Made by a program: the position numbers and the translations under genes. The notes beneath the pieces were generated by a model. It was not told the origin of the DNA, ran no database searches, and saw only the letters and a list, made by a program, of their open reading frames with translations. DNA of 64,000 nt from Gordonia bronchialis DSM 43247 (GTDB lineage: Bacteria; Actinomycetota; Actinomycetes; Mycobacteriales; Mycobacteriaceae), in the NCBI RefSeq assembly GCF_000024785.1, contig NC_013441.1, forward strand, positions 868,001-932,000. The letters are read 5' to 3'. This document shows, piece after piece, positions 1-9,168 of the stretch (within the stretch, counting starts at the first letter, position 1; the number at the start of each line of letters is the position of its first letter).

Positions 1-2
1 CG

Positions 3-608
3 AAACTCGTTCGCACGGTGGTGATTCCGGCGAGCCCGGTGGACCTGACCGCCGCCGCACCGGGTCGGACGGTCGTCGCCTATCTGCCCGGGCGCCATGA
101 GGTCGCCTCGCCGGAGGCCATCGGGACGTCGACCGCCGTCGGCGCCGGTGTGGGTGCGGTGGTGGGCTTCGGTATCGGCTTCCTGGCCGCCCCGCTGGTG
201 GGCACCATCGGGGCGGCAGTGGCGGGAGCGGTCAGCGCGGCGGTCTGCGCCGGCGCCACCGCGGGTCTCACCTGCGGCATCGTGATCCCACTCGTCGTCG
301 CCATCTCCTGGCCCGTTGCGGTCATCGCCTCACCGCTGGTGGGCATGGGGATCGGTGCGGCCATCGGTGCCGGAATCGGCGCGGCCGTGGGCACCACCTA
401 TGCATCCGCGGAGGTTTCCGCGCCGAAGGTGCCGCAGGCCACCCGGGTGCAGGCGCCCGCAGCGGTTGTCGCGCCGAAGCCCGTTGCGGAGATCGCCAAG
501 GACCCGACGGTGCAGAACATCGTGACCGCCGTCGACCGTGCCATCGCCACGAACCCGCAGCTGGGACCGGTCGGCGACCTCGCCCGGTCGTTCCTGCCCA
601 AGCACTGA
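3..608 (+). CDS. Gly/Ala-rich membrane protein, 5' end outside window
   Basis: The frame is open to the left edge, so the true N-terminus probably lies outside the window; the first possible start inside is GTG at 18. The visible ~200 residues hold two or three long hydrophobic Gly/Ala/Val stretches (about residues 37-75 and 85-130) with small-residue periodicity like a glycine-zipper. These are followed by an Ala/Pro/Val-rich hydrophilic tail ending in SFLPKH. No catalytic motif is visible. Similar Gly/Ala-rich proteins of mycolic-acid bacteria are often membrane or envelope proteins of unknown function. Coding looks real (strong GC3, no internal stop), but I do not recognise the family. Confidence 0.6.
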   Translation, partial: KLVRTVVIPASPVDLTAAAPGRTVVAYLPGRHEVASPEAIGTSTAVGAGVGAVVGFGIGFLAAPLVGTIGAAVAGAVSAAVCAGATAGLTCGIVIPLVVAISWPVAVIASPLVGMGIGAAIGAGIGAAVGTTYASAEVSAPKVPQATRVQAPAAVVAPKPVAEIAKDPTVQNIVTAVDRAIATNPQLGPVGDLARSFLPKH

Positions 609-699
609 CGCGAACGTCCGGGGGCGCGACGCTGGTCGTCTCGTCCCCCGGATCAGTTCGTCGGACGTGACCTGCACCACGGCAATTTGCGATCGGCGT

Positions 700-723
700 G
701 AGACGCAACCTAAGGTTCGTCTC
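700..723. promoter_or_regulatory. Imperfect palindrome upstream of lipase-like gene
   Basis: GAGACGCAACCT and AGGTTCGTCTC face each other around one central A, with a one-base bulge. The core AACCTAAGGTT is a perfect palindrome. It lies about 80-100 bp upstream of the lipase-like gene in otherwise featureless spacer, so it could be an operator. No regulator can be assigned. Confidence 0.35.
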
Positions 724-805
724 GTTGTCAATGAATGATGTCGTGATCACCTGACTCGCGGGGGTCTGCCGGGTGGGCGCATCCCGCGAGCAAAGGTGTG
801 CAGTC

Positions 806-2185
806 GTGATCAGTCCCCGTGCCGGAAAAGATCGTCGACGGTCGCCGAATATGTTGTGGCGAACCGTGATCGGCCTGTCGGTGGCCGTTGCCGCGCTTGT
901 CTCGGTCGTCATGGCGGCCGGGGCGCCGGCCGCCGCCGCGCCACCCAACCGGACTCCGAATCCGAACGAGATCTTCAACGGATACGTCCTCGGCACCTTC
1001 ACCAACGGCCGGGTGGCCAGTCCGCAGGAGATCTTCACACCGCTCGTGTCGGCGGATCCGTGGTACGTGGAACCGCGTCTGCGCGGTACCGAGAAGCCCG
1101 GCGCGATCGTGAAGGCGCGCAAGGTCGCCGTCCAGTTCACCGGATTCCGGCCGGGCAATCTCGACGCCTACCAGCTCATGTACGTCACCCGCGGGCTGCA
1201 CGGTGAACCGGAGATCAGTACCGGAATCCTGATGGTCCCGGTGGACGGCCGCGCGAATGCGACACGCCGCGTCGTCGGCTATCAGTTCGCCAACGACAGC
1301 GTCGGAGCGTGGTGTCATCCCTCCACGATGTGGACCGGCAAGGACCCGATGGACGGTGCGTCGTGGTCGGCGTTGGGTCCGCTCGCGCTCATGTTCGGCA
1401 AGGGCTACGCGGTGATGATCAGCGACGTCGGCAACAACGGCGACCCGCATCCGCACGGCGTGTTCGCCGGGAAGTTCGGCGGTAACGCACTTCTCGACGG
1501 ACTTCGGGCTGCGCTTGCCCATCGCGACGCCGGACTGTCGGCTTCGGCGCCCATCTCGTTGTTCGGCATCGCCGGCGGCGGTGTGGGAGCCGCCTTCGCC
1601 GCGGAGAACGCGGCAGCCTATGCGCCCGAACTCAACATCAGGGCAACGGTTCTCGAGGGCATGGCTGTCGATCAGCGCAACTTCATCCGGACGTCGTCGG
1701 GCTCGATCGGTTCCGGTTTCGCCTTCGCCACCCTCCTCGGTCTCGAACCCCGCTACCCGGAGATGAAGATCGACGAAAAGCTGTCCCCGGCGGGCAAAGC
1801 CCTTGCCGACGTGTTCCGCACGCAGTGTCAGACGCCCGCCTATTTCGCCACCCCATTCCTGCCGCTGCAGGCCTTGTTCAAGAACGGGCAGCATCCCGCC
1901 GACATCCCCGACTTCCAGGCCGCCTATCGCGACAATGTGTTGGGGCACAAGGCACCCAAGGCGCCCGTCCTCATCGCGTCCTGCGCCGCCGACGACTCGT
2001 TCATGTCGATCGTGCCCGCCGCCGACGCCCGAAAGCTGGCCAGGCAGTACCGCCGCGGCGGCACACACGTCGACTACCATCCCACCAACTGCAGCATGGT
2101 GAACTTCCTGACCAACATGTACGGCTGGGGCACAGACCTTTTCGGCATGCAGACGATCGATTGGATGGCGGCACGGCTGGCTTAG
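806..2185 (+). CDS. Secreted LIP-family lipase homologue lacking the catalytic Ser
   Basis: Resembles actinobacterial secretory lipases (LIP family, PF03583): a signal peptide with a hydrophobic core and Ala-rich cleavage region, then an alpha/beta-hydrolase body of about 430 residues. In the family the nucleophile elbow reads GYSGG or GYSQGG. Here the codons at about 1564-1581 give G-I-A-G-G-G, so the serine is alanine. The C-terminal region where the family His is expected reads NCSMVN, with no His in place; a possible acid (AADD) is kept. The frame is otherwise intact, suggesting a secreted pseudoenzyme or binding protein. Start: GTG at 806 has AAAGG about 9 nt upstream; GTG 773 and ATG 851 are alternatives. 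The TAG stop lies inside the target duplication of the following insertion sequence. Confidence 0.75.
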   Translation: MISPRAGKDRRRSPNMLWRTVIGLSVAVAALVSVVMAAGAPAAAAPPNRTPNPNEIFNGYVLGTFTNGRVASPQEIFTPLVSADPWYVEPRLRGTEKPGAIVKARKVAVQFTGFRPGNLDAYQLMYVTRGLHGEPEISTGILMVPVDGRANATRRVVGYQFANDSVGAWCHPSTMWTGKDPMDGASWSALGPLALMFGKGYAVMISDVGNNGDPHPHGVFAGKFGGNALLDGLRAALAHRDAGLSASAPISLFGIAGGGVGAAFAAENAAAYAPELNIRATVLEGMAVDQRNFIRTSSGSIGSGFAFATLLGLEPRYPEMKIDEKLSPAGKALADVFRTQCQTPAYFATPFLPLQALFKNGQHPADIPDFQAAYRDNVLGHKAPKAPVLIASCAADDSFMSIVPAADARKLARQYRRGGTHVDYHPTNCSMVNFLTNMYGWGTDLFGMQTIDWMAARLA

Positions 2186-3835
2186 CCTCGATCCACCGAT
2201 TTGCTTGTGATCGGTCGGTGAGGGATAAACGAAATGCCCTGTCTGAGTGACAGAATGGGACTTCTCTAGGGTTCCATCCACACACACAGGAGGGCATGTC
2301 GTAGATGCGATTGTCTCACACTCACCCGGTCCGGTCTGCATCCTGTGACGATCCGAATCTCCTCGCCGCTGCGGGGGTGGTGCCGGTGATGGCGCTGGCC
2401 GAACGCGCCAGCCTGTCGGAGTTGGCCCGCGAGCATCTGAGCGTGCCCACCGACAAGGGCGCCCATCCGGATCGGAAAATGTTTTCCCTGGTGGCGGGGA
2501 TGGTGGCGGGCGCCGACAGCATCGACGACATGGCCGTGTTGCGACACGGCGCGATGGGCAAGGTGTTCGACCATCCTTACGCCCCGTCGACGTTGGGATC
2601 GTTTCTTCGCGAGTTCCGGTTCGGGCATGTCCGCCAAGCCGATGCGATCGCCACCCGGCTGTTGGCGGGACTGGCTCGCCATACTCCGGTGCTGGCGGGG
2701 ATCGACGGGCCGGTGATGATCGATATCGACGACTCGATCATCGAGGTCCACGGCCCGGCCAAGCAGGGCGTCGGATTCGGCTACACCCGAGTGCGTGGGC
2801 TGAACTCGGCGATCACCACCCTCACCTGTGGTGACGGTGCGCCGGTGATCGCCGCTCAACGCCTGCGCAAAGGGGCGTGTAACTCCGCGCGCGGGGCGCA
2901 TCGGTTGATCGCCGACACCCTGGCCACCGTGCGGCGGCTACGGTCGTCCGATGCGTCGGGACCGATACTGCTGCGAGCGGATTCAGCGTTCTACGGCCAT
3001 CGCGCGATCACCACCGCGCTCCGGGCCGGTGCGCAGGTGTCGGTCACCGTGCGTCAGGATTCCCACGTCCGAGCAGCGATCAGCGAGATACCGGCAGATG
3101 CATGGACGCCGATCGAGTACACCGACGCCGTCTTCGACGAAGACAGCGGCCAGTGGGTCTCGCGGGCCGAGGTCGCCGAAGTACCGTTCACCGCGTTCAC
3201 CTCCAAAGCCAAGCGCCTGCAGGTATCCGGACGGCTGGTGGTGCGCCGTATCCCTGACTTCGCAGCCGAGGGAGACGGCTTGTTCGACGTGTGGCGGTTT
3301 CATGCGTTCTTCACCACCAGCGACCTGGACACCGTGACCGCCGACAAGACTCACCGCGGTCATGCGATCATCGAGCAAGTCCACGCCGACCTCAAAGCCT
3401 CCGCATTGGCGCATCTGCCCTCGGGAAAGTTCTGCGCGAACGCCGCATGGCTGGTGTGTGCGGTCATCGCGTTCAACCTGACCCGCGCCGCAGCCTGTCT
3501 CGGTGGACAGCGTCTGGCGAAGGCGACTACCTCCACCATCCGACGCACCCTGATCTGCATACCCGCTCGAATCGCGTCCTCAGCGCGGCGCATCACGATG
3601 CATCTACCCGCCCGATGGCCGTGGGAACGCGAGTGGAACCTGTTGTTCAACAACACGATCAAACGACAACACTCAGCCTGACCCCTAACCATCGGCCAGA
3701 ACCGGCCCCGACACGAAACCCAGTGAAACACGCCGACACCAGAGATCGGCGACTCACCCACGCCCACCGCCACCCCGAACATACACAACACATTTCACGA
3801 GACATCAAAAAGCCGATCGGTGGATCGAGGCTTAG
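2181..3835 (+). mobile_element. IS1380-family insertion sequence with 5-bp target duplication
   Basis: The element proper is 2186-3830 (1645 bp). Its ends are inverted repeats: the left end starts CCTCGATCCACCGAT and the reverse complement of the right end starts with the same 15 bases, followed by partial similarity (..GCTT..). CTTAG occurs directly on both sides (2181-2185 and 3831-3835), which is the 4-5 bp duplication expected of this family. One intact transposase gene fills the element. The ends look clean and recent. Confidence 0.92.
2305..3681 (+). CDS. IS1380-family transposase
   Basis: DDE transposase of 458 residues, a normal length for the family. Acidic residues of the RNase H-like core are visible as MIDIDDS (about residue 140), LRADSAFYG (about residue 230) and the Glu in AIIEQVHADLK (about residue 355). 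It cuts and rejoins the element at its terminal repeats. The frame is uninterrupted, so the copy could be active. It starts at ATG 2305, 119 bp inside the left end, and stops 149 bp before the right end. It is read in the same direction as the lipase-like gene into which it inserted. Confidence 0.92.
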   Translation: MRLSHTHPVRSASCDDPNLLAAAGVVPVMALAERASLSELAREHLSVPTDKGAHPDRKMFSLVAGMVAGADSIDDMAVLRHGAMGKVFDHPYAPSTLGSFLREFRFGHVRQADAIATRLLAGLARHTPVLAGIDGPVMIDIDDSIIEVHGPAKQGVGFGYTRVRGLNSAITTLTCGDGAPVIAAQRLRKGACNSARGAHRLIADTLATVRRLRSSDASGPILLRADSAFYGHRAITTALRAGAQVSVTVRQDSHVRAAISEIPADAWTPIEYTDAVFDEDSGQWVSRAEVAEVPFTAFTSKAKRLQVSGRLVVRRIPDFAAEGDGLFDVWRFHAFFTTSDLDTVTADKTHRGHAIIEQVHADLKASALAHLPSGKFCANAAWLVCAVIAFNLTRAAACLGGQRLAKATTSTIRRTLICIPARIASSARRITMHLPARWPWEREWNLLFNNTIKRQHSA

Positions 3836-3847
3836 TGGTCCCCACCG
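3834..3847. repeat. AGTGGTCCCCACCG motif, copy 1 (original 3' end of lipase-like gene)
   Basis: The 14-mer recurs exactly at 24618-24631, next to the purD stop codon. Here it forms an imperfect inverted repeat with CGGTGGCAACCACT at about 3867-3880. Before the IS1380 insertion it lay directly behind the lipase-like stop codon, so it probably belongs to that gene's terminator. Confidence 0.5.
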
Positions 3848-3893
3848 AATACCCCCGACGAATTTCCGGTGGCAACCACTCAGGGTCCGGGCG

Positions 3894-3946
3894 TGTTGGT
3901 TGAGCCGGCGCGGCGGTTTCGCTCGTCCGTCGCGGTTCAACCAGCA
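3894..3946. repeat. Inverted repeat with TGGTTGAG/CTCAACCA core
   Basis: TGTTGGTTGAGCCG is matched in reverse complement by CGGTTCAACCAGCA (12 of 14 bases). It lies between the IS1380 element and the 3' end of the STAND-WD40 pseudogene and resembles the tandem TGCTGGTTGAGTAG units at 44006-44140. Likely a dispersed intergenic repeat serving as a terminator. Confidence 0.5.
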
Positions 3947-4715
3947 GTAACGCAGTGGCGGCCCGACGAGCGGTAGGAGGGCGGTCGGGTCAGTCCGAGC
4001 AGTCGGCACCGATCTCGGTGTGCGGCAGGTAGGCCTGGCGCTGGGCGGGACGCAGCGGTGGGGTGGTGCCGCAGATCCAGGCGCGGGCGTCGTCGACGCG
4101 CAGCGTCTGCAGATAGATGGCGCCGGTGGTGTCACCGCCGGTGAGGATCACGTCGTCGGTCGTCGTGCGTGCCGGGAACTGCCAGGTGGTGGTGCTGTCG
4201 GTGGTCGCCAGCAGTGGCCGGACGGCCTGCGGATCGGCGATCCGGCCGTCGGTGGTGACCGCGATACTCAGCAACTCGTGGGTGGCGGTGCCGACGATGA
4301 CGCGTGACGGCGCCAGCGACAGGGTCGACACGTGCATCTCCGGGCGCCGGTCGATCTGGGTCGGCCGGCCGCCGCCGTTGAGGTTCCAGGTACTCAGGTC
4401 GCGTGCACCGACCACGAGCACCTGTCCGCCGTCGGCGAAGACGGCCTGGGTGACCGGTGCGTCGTCGGAGATCACCGCGATCGGGTCCGGACCTGGTCGT
4501 CGCAGGTCGTAGAGATAGACGCGTTTGTCGTCGGAGGTCACCGCCAGACGGCTGCCGTCGGGACTGAAGGCGACACTGCGGATGAGGTCGGACGGACCGA
4601 CGAGTCGTGGTCCCAGCGGTGTCGGCCGGTCCGGGTTGTCGGTGTTCCACAGACGGATGCTGAAATCGTCGGTGAACCGCCCCGGGTTCGTCGGAGGCTC
4701 TCGAACCTGTGAAGG

Positions 4716-5042
4716 ATGGAGAGCATGGCAGCACCTCGGAAGTACAGCATTGAGCTGAAGGAGCGAGCGACGCGGATGGCGGTGGAAGCCCGCAAGGACC
4801 CGGCCACACGGCCGGGAGCGTTCAAACGGATCGGCGATCAACTCGGTGTGCACCCGGAGGCGCTACGCACCTGGGTCAAGCAAGCCGAAATCGATGGCGG
4901 GCAGCGGCCGGGTACCACGAGCAGCGATTCCGAGCGGATCGCGCAGCTCGAGCGGGAGAACCGCGAGCTGCGGCGGGCGAACACGATCTTGAAGCAGGCG
5001 TCGGCTTTTTTTGCCGCGGAGATCGACCGCCCACAGCGTTGA
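4716..5042 (+). CDS. IS3-family transposase OrfA
   Basis: 108-residue DNA-binding subunit. Residues 8-60 form the helix-turn-helix of the IS3/IS911 transposase_8 family (RKYSIELKERATRMAVE through HPEALRTWVKQAE), followed by a leucine-zipper-like segment (RIAQLERENRELRRANTILK) that mediates multimerisation, ending FFAAEIDRPQR. The start could be ATG 4716 or ATG 4725. The stop TGA overlaps the TTG start of orfB. The T7 run near its 3' end allows a -1 shift to make the OrfAB fusion. Confidence 0.9.
   Translation: MESMAAPRKYSIELKERATRMAVEARKDPATRPGAFKRIGDQLGVHPEALRTWVKQAEIDGGQRPGTTSSDSERIAQLERENRELRRANTILKQASAFFAAEIDRPQR
5006..5012 (+). promoter_or_regulatory. T-TTT-TTT slippery heptamer for -1 frameshift (OrfA to OrfB)
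   Basis: Seven consecutive T residues are read in the orfA frame as gcT TTT TTT, the ideal X-XXY-YYZ layout for tandem -1 slippage. After slipping, the frame is open into orfB with no stop (residues CRGDRPPTALIVEF). This is the known way IS3-family elements make the active OrfAB transposase. Confidence 0.75.
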
Positions 5043-6007
5043 TCGTGGAGTTCGTCGCCGCTTCTCGCGACGAACACGGAGTCGATCCGATCTGCGCGGC
5101 CCTACGCGACACGGCCGCCCAGATCGCTCCGTCCACGGTACGAGCCCACCTGAGTGCGAACAAGACCGAGGCGCCACGCACGGTGCGTGACCGGGAGATG
5201 CTCGGCGAGATCCGCACCGTGCACGCCGACAATCTCGGCGTCTACGGTGCCCGCAAGGTCCACGCCGAACTACGCAGAAAGGATATCGACGTGGCGCGCT
5301 GCACTGTCGAACGATTGATGAAAGCCGATGGACTGCAAGGGATACCGAGGTTGAAGACACGCAGGACCACCCGCAGCGATGGCGCCGAAACCCCGCAACC
5401 GGCCGACCGAGTCGGCCGGCAGTTCACCGCCGAGGCGCCGAACACCTTGTGGGTGGCGGACCTGACCTACATCCGCACCCACTCCGGGTGGGTGTACGCG
5501 GCGTTCATCCTCGACGTGTACTCGCGCGTGGTCGTCGGCTGGCAGGTCTCGACCACGATGCACACCGACCTCGCATTGGACGCCTTAGACATGGGATTGT
5601 GGGCGCGTGATCGTGCCGGCCAGGATGTGGCCGGACTGATTCACCACTCGGACCGCGGAGTGCAGTATCGAGCGATTCGTTACACCGAGCGTCTCGCCGA
5701 AGCTGAAGCGGTGACTTCGGTTGGCTCCAAGGGTGATTCGTATGACAACGCGATGGCCGAGGCGTTCAACTCGTTATTCAAGGCGGAATGTATCCGCAAC
5801 CCGATCATGCGCCCGAAGAGCGGGTGGGGCGGTGTCGGCGACGTCGAGATCGCGGTCGCCGAGTACATCGAGTGGTTCAACCACCGCCGTCTGCACGGCG
5901 AGATCGGACACGTCCCGCCGGTCGAGTACGAGGCCGCCTACTGGGCGGCCCACACGGTCACCAGCTACCGTGAGAACCCGGTCCCAGCAGAGGCCGGAAC
6001 CAACTAA
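5039..6007 (+). CDS. IS3-family transposase OrfB (rve integrase core)
   Basis: 322 residues in the -1 frame relative to orfA. An HTH_21-like region (about residues 58-100) precedes the RNase H-fold integrase core with the DDE triad visible in VADLTYIRT, IHHSDRGVQY and NAMAEAFNSLFKAE; the C-terminus has the usual WFNHRRLHGEIG block. The nominal TTG start overlaps the orfA stop, so the protein is probably made mainly as an OrfAB frameshift product. The frame is intact, so the copy may be mobile. Confidence 0.92.
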   Translation: MIVEFVAASRDEHGVDPICAALRDTAAQIAPSTVRAHLSANKTEAPRTVRDREMLGEIRTVHADNLGVYGARKVHAELRRKDIDVARCTVERLMKADGLQGIPRLKTRRTTRSDGAETPQPADRVGRQFTAEAPNTLWVADLTYIRTHSGWVYAAFILDVYSRVVVGWQVSTTMHTDLALDALDMGLWARDRAGQDVAGLIHHSDRGVQYRAIRYTERLAEAEAVTSVGSKGDSYDNAMAEAFNSLFKAECIRNPIMRPKSGWGGVGDVEIAVAEYIEWFNHRRLHGEIGHVPPVEYEAAYWAAHTVTSYRENPVPAEAGTN

Positions 6008-9000
6008 CCGAGCCTCCAGCAAACCCGGGGCGATTCACGGCGCCGGTGGCGAGTATGTTGGCGCCCGACGTGGGTCCGCCCGGCGATACCGGCGCGAATG
6101 CCAACGGGAACGTGTAGCGGGTGTCGATCGCGAGTTCGGCTGCGCGACGGGGCCGTGCCGGATCGCGGGTGTCCCACAGTTCCACCGAGCCACCGTTGTT
6201 GACGGTGGCCACCTGGGTGCCGGATGTGTTGACGCTGACCCGGGATGGTCGTTGACCCGACGCTGGATCGGTGTGCGTGACCGCAGGGTCAGCGAGCCGC
6301 CGCGGGCGGACCACAGATTGAGTGTCGTGTCGGTGCCCACGGTGGCGACCGTCGTACCGTCGGCGCTGAGTCCCATCCCGGTGATGGTGCCGCCCCGGTC
6401 GGCGAGGGTGGTCTGGGGCAGACTCCACACGTCGATCGTGCCGTCGGATCGTCCGGATACCAATTGCGTTGCGTCCGGACTGAACTGGGCCGAGAAAGTC
6501 CGGACCGAGCCCTGCTCGGAGGCGGTCTGCAGTGCCCATCGGGTGATGGGGGTGCTCGGTTGGCGGTGTTCCACACGGTCACCGTGCCGTCTGCGCGGGC
6601 CGAGGCGAGGGCGGTGCCGTCGCGATTGAAGGTCATCGACCAGGATCCGGCCGTGGTGTTCGGCAGCGACGAGCTGATCGGGGTCGGGCGCGCCGGGTCG
6701 GCCACGTTCCACAGTTGCGCGTTGGGGCTGTCGCCGGTCACCGCGAGCGACCGACTGTCCGGGCTGAACGCCACCGCGTGGGTGATGCTGGGGAATCCGG
6801 TGATCGGCGGTCCGGCCGGAACCGGGCGATCGCCGGTGGTCCACAAGTGCACCACCTGGTCGTCGCCGCCGCTGGCCAGCAGGCGCCCGTCCGGACTGAA
6901 GGCCAGGGTGCGGGCTGCGGCGTTGTGCCCGCGCAGCACCGCGGTCTGCACCGGAACCCCGGCCGTCGGGACCGCGAAGATGGTGACCGTACCGTCGTCC
7001 GACGACGCTGCGAGGGTGGTGCCGTCGACGGCGAAACGGACCATGTACACGGTGCCCCGCCCGGGTGACATCGTCGCAACGAGACGCGGGGAGGTGGCAG
7101 AGCTGATGTCCCACAACCGAACCCGGCCGTCGCCGCTGCCCGCGGCGAGGATCGGACGAGTCGGATGGAAGCTCACCGACGTCACATACTGGCCGAACCC
7201 GGTCATCACCGCTCGCTGCTGATATCCGGCGGCGGCCGGCACGCGCTCCCAGAGCCGGACTTCCCGATCGCCGCCCGCCGACGCCATGAACCGGCCGGTC
7301 GAGTCGAAGTTGATGTCGTAGACCGGTCCGGTGTGACCGGTCAGCGGCAGGGCAAGTGGGCTGGTGGCCGCCCCGCGGATCCGGCTGGTCACCGTCGGTT
7401 CGTCGGGGTAGAGACCGTGGGCCACGAGCAGCAGCCGCGCGGCCAGCGACGGGTTGGACTGCTGCATGCTGTCGATGTGGGAGAGCAGGGCGGCGCGTTC
7501 GGCGGCATTGCGCTGCAGGGTGAGGTCGTGGGCCTGACGGAAACTGATCGCGGCGGTGATCGTCGACGCGATGGCCAGACCCGACGATCACGGCGGCGAC
7601 GATGACCAGCACCCGGCGTCGACGTTGCCCGCGGACCGCGGCGTCGAGGAACTCGTCGTTCTCCCGGCTCAGCAGGTGCTGATAGCTGCGGCGCAGCGAT
7701 GCCCGATGATCCCGCGCGTCCTCCAGTCGTGAACCGGTGTAGAGGAACGATCGGCTCCGCCCGGCCGCCAGCCACGACGCGGTGTCGGCGTCGAGCTGCT
7801 GCCGCCACAGGTGGGTGCCGGAATCGGCGGCGATGGATTCGGCCAGCCGTGGCCACGCGGTCAGCACCACGTCGTGGATCAGCATCACCGAATCGGAGGA
7901 GACGGTGAGCAGGCGTGCCTGCGCGAAGACGTCGATCACCGACGACACGTTCGGCGGGAACCGGCCGGCGATCGTCGCCGGCGAGAGCGGGACACGCAAC
8001 GCGATCCCGGCCGGTCCCACATGGACCAGCGCGAGCAGCAGGGCCCGCGCCACGTCCCGGTCGGCCGGTTGTAGGGACGTCCACGCCGATTCGGCGGTGT
8101 CGGCGACAGCCCGCGCGATCCCGCCGGTGGCCCGTCAGGCCGACAGCGTCATCCGGTTGCCGGACCGGCGTGTCCAGGTGGCCTGCAGGACGTGTGCGAG
8201 CAGCGGCAACCGGCCGGCCCGGTCGCTGACCGTCGACGCCTCGTAGAGGTCGGTGATCATGACGTCGGCCAGACCGGATTCGATGCGGCCACCGGCCAGC
8301 CGAACCGGCCCGGTGATGACCTCGCGCAACTGGCTGCGCGTCATCTCCGAGACGATCACGCAGCGCGACTGCCACGCCTCGGCGAGCAGGGGGAACTCGA
8401 CGCACTGGCCGAAGAAGTCGGCGCGTATCCCCAGGACGACCACGGTGTCGCGGGCCATCTCGGCCACCTGCTGCATCGTCGACGCGAGGACGGCCGGGTC
8501 CGAGGAGAAGACGTTCTCGAACTGGTCGATGACGATCGCCGTGCCGGGCCCGGGTGGCCGGTCGTCGCCATCGCAGGCGGGCTCGGAACCGGGCTCAGTG
8601 GATTCGTCAGCGTCATCGAGGCGGATGCCGTCGGGTGTGACGGTGGCATGGCGGGGCGGCGCGATCCGGGTGTCGCGCGCCAGGCCGGCCCGCAACAGCG
8701 ACGACTTCCCCGACCCGGAAACACCGGTCACGATGACCAGTCGGCAGGCGGGCGCCGCGTCGTCGGGACCCGTCTCGGCTGCGCTGAGAATCGTGTCGAC
8801 CAACGTGCCGATGAGGTCGTCGCGGCCGAACAGCGCACGTTCGGCGGCGGTGAGGGTGGCCAGACCGGCATACGGACGAGTCAGGACGGGTGCCGGTTCG
8901 GCCGCGTCGAGCCCCTCTTCGGTGACGCGGTGGTCCCACAGCTCGCGCCACTGCGGGATGCTGAGTACGTCGGCCTCTCCGGCGGCCACCGCCCGCGAGG

Positions 9001-9168
9001 TCAGCCAGAGGAGCAGCGGTTCGACGGTCGCGAAGTCCCGGGGCAGATGCCGCCCGTTGCGCCAGTCGCTGATCCGCTGGGCCGACACCCTGGCCCGCGA
9101 CGACGCGGCGCGCAGCGTCGGCCGTCCCGCTTGGACGACAGACGCGCGAGCGCCTCACCGAAATCCAC

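Larger units (their letters stand above)
4670..6040 (+). mobile_element. IS3-family insertion sequence with 3-bp target duplication
   Basis: The element proper is 4673-6037 (1365 bp). Its terminal repeats match over 28 bases with four differences; both begin TGAA and share CGCCCCGGGTT and GGAGGCTC. CGG flanks both sides (4670-4672, 6038-6040), the 3-bp duplication typical of IS3. It carries overlapping orfA and orfB with a T7 slippage site. It lies opposite to and inside the STAND-WD40 gene and explains the break between two WD40 blades. Excising it with one CGG copy rejoins the WD40 reading frame. Confidence 0.92.
3990..9168 (-). pseudogene. HTH-STAND NTPase-WD40 gene, broken by an IS3 element and several point lesions
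   Basis: Read right to left: an N-terminal helix-turn-helix-like region (RVSAQRISDWRNGRHLPRDF); a P-loop NTPase with Walker A VTGVSGSGKSSLLRAG and Walker B AIVIDQFE; a transmembrane segment near 7600; then many WD40 blades (for example SPDGRLLASGGDDQVVHLW) to the stop at 3990. Removing the insertion gives about 1,270 codons, normal for actinobacterial nSTAND-WD40 proteins. Lesions: frameshift near 9119-9126, in-frame TGA at 8135-8137, extra C near 7580-7582, frameshifts near 6558-6562 and 6241-6250, and an IS3-family element (4673-6037) between ILATGA and DDFSIRLW. The first codon is probably GTG 9168. Neighbouring genes lack such errors, so decay is more likely than bad sequence. Related STAND proteins act in signalling or conflict/defence; the original role here is unknown. 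Confidence 0.85.

Noticed and set aside
728..2341. Long minus-strand frame opposite the lipase-like gene
   Set aside because: Antisense shadow with Arg/His/Gly-rich composition; the plus-strand frame has a signal peptide and the family pattern.
3990..9168. Frameshifts as pure sequencing error
   Set aside because: The IS insertion and a nonsense codon are independent lesions, and most neighbouring genes of similar composition are intact; raw reads would still be needed to be certain.
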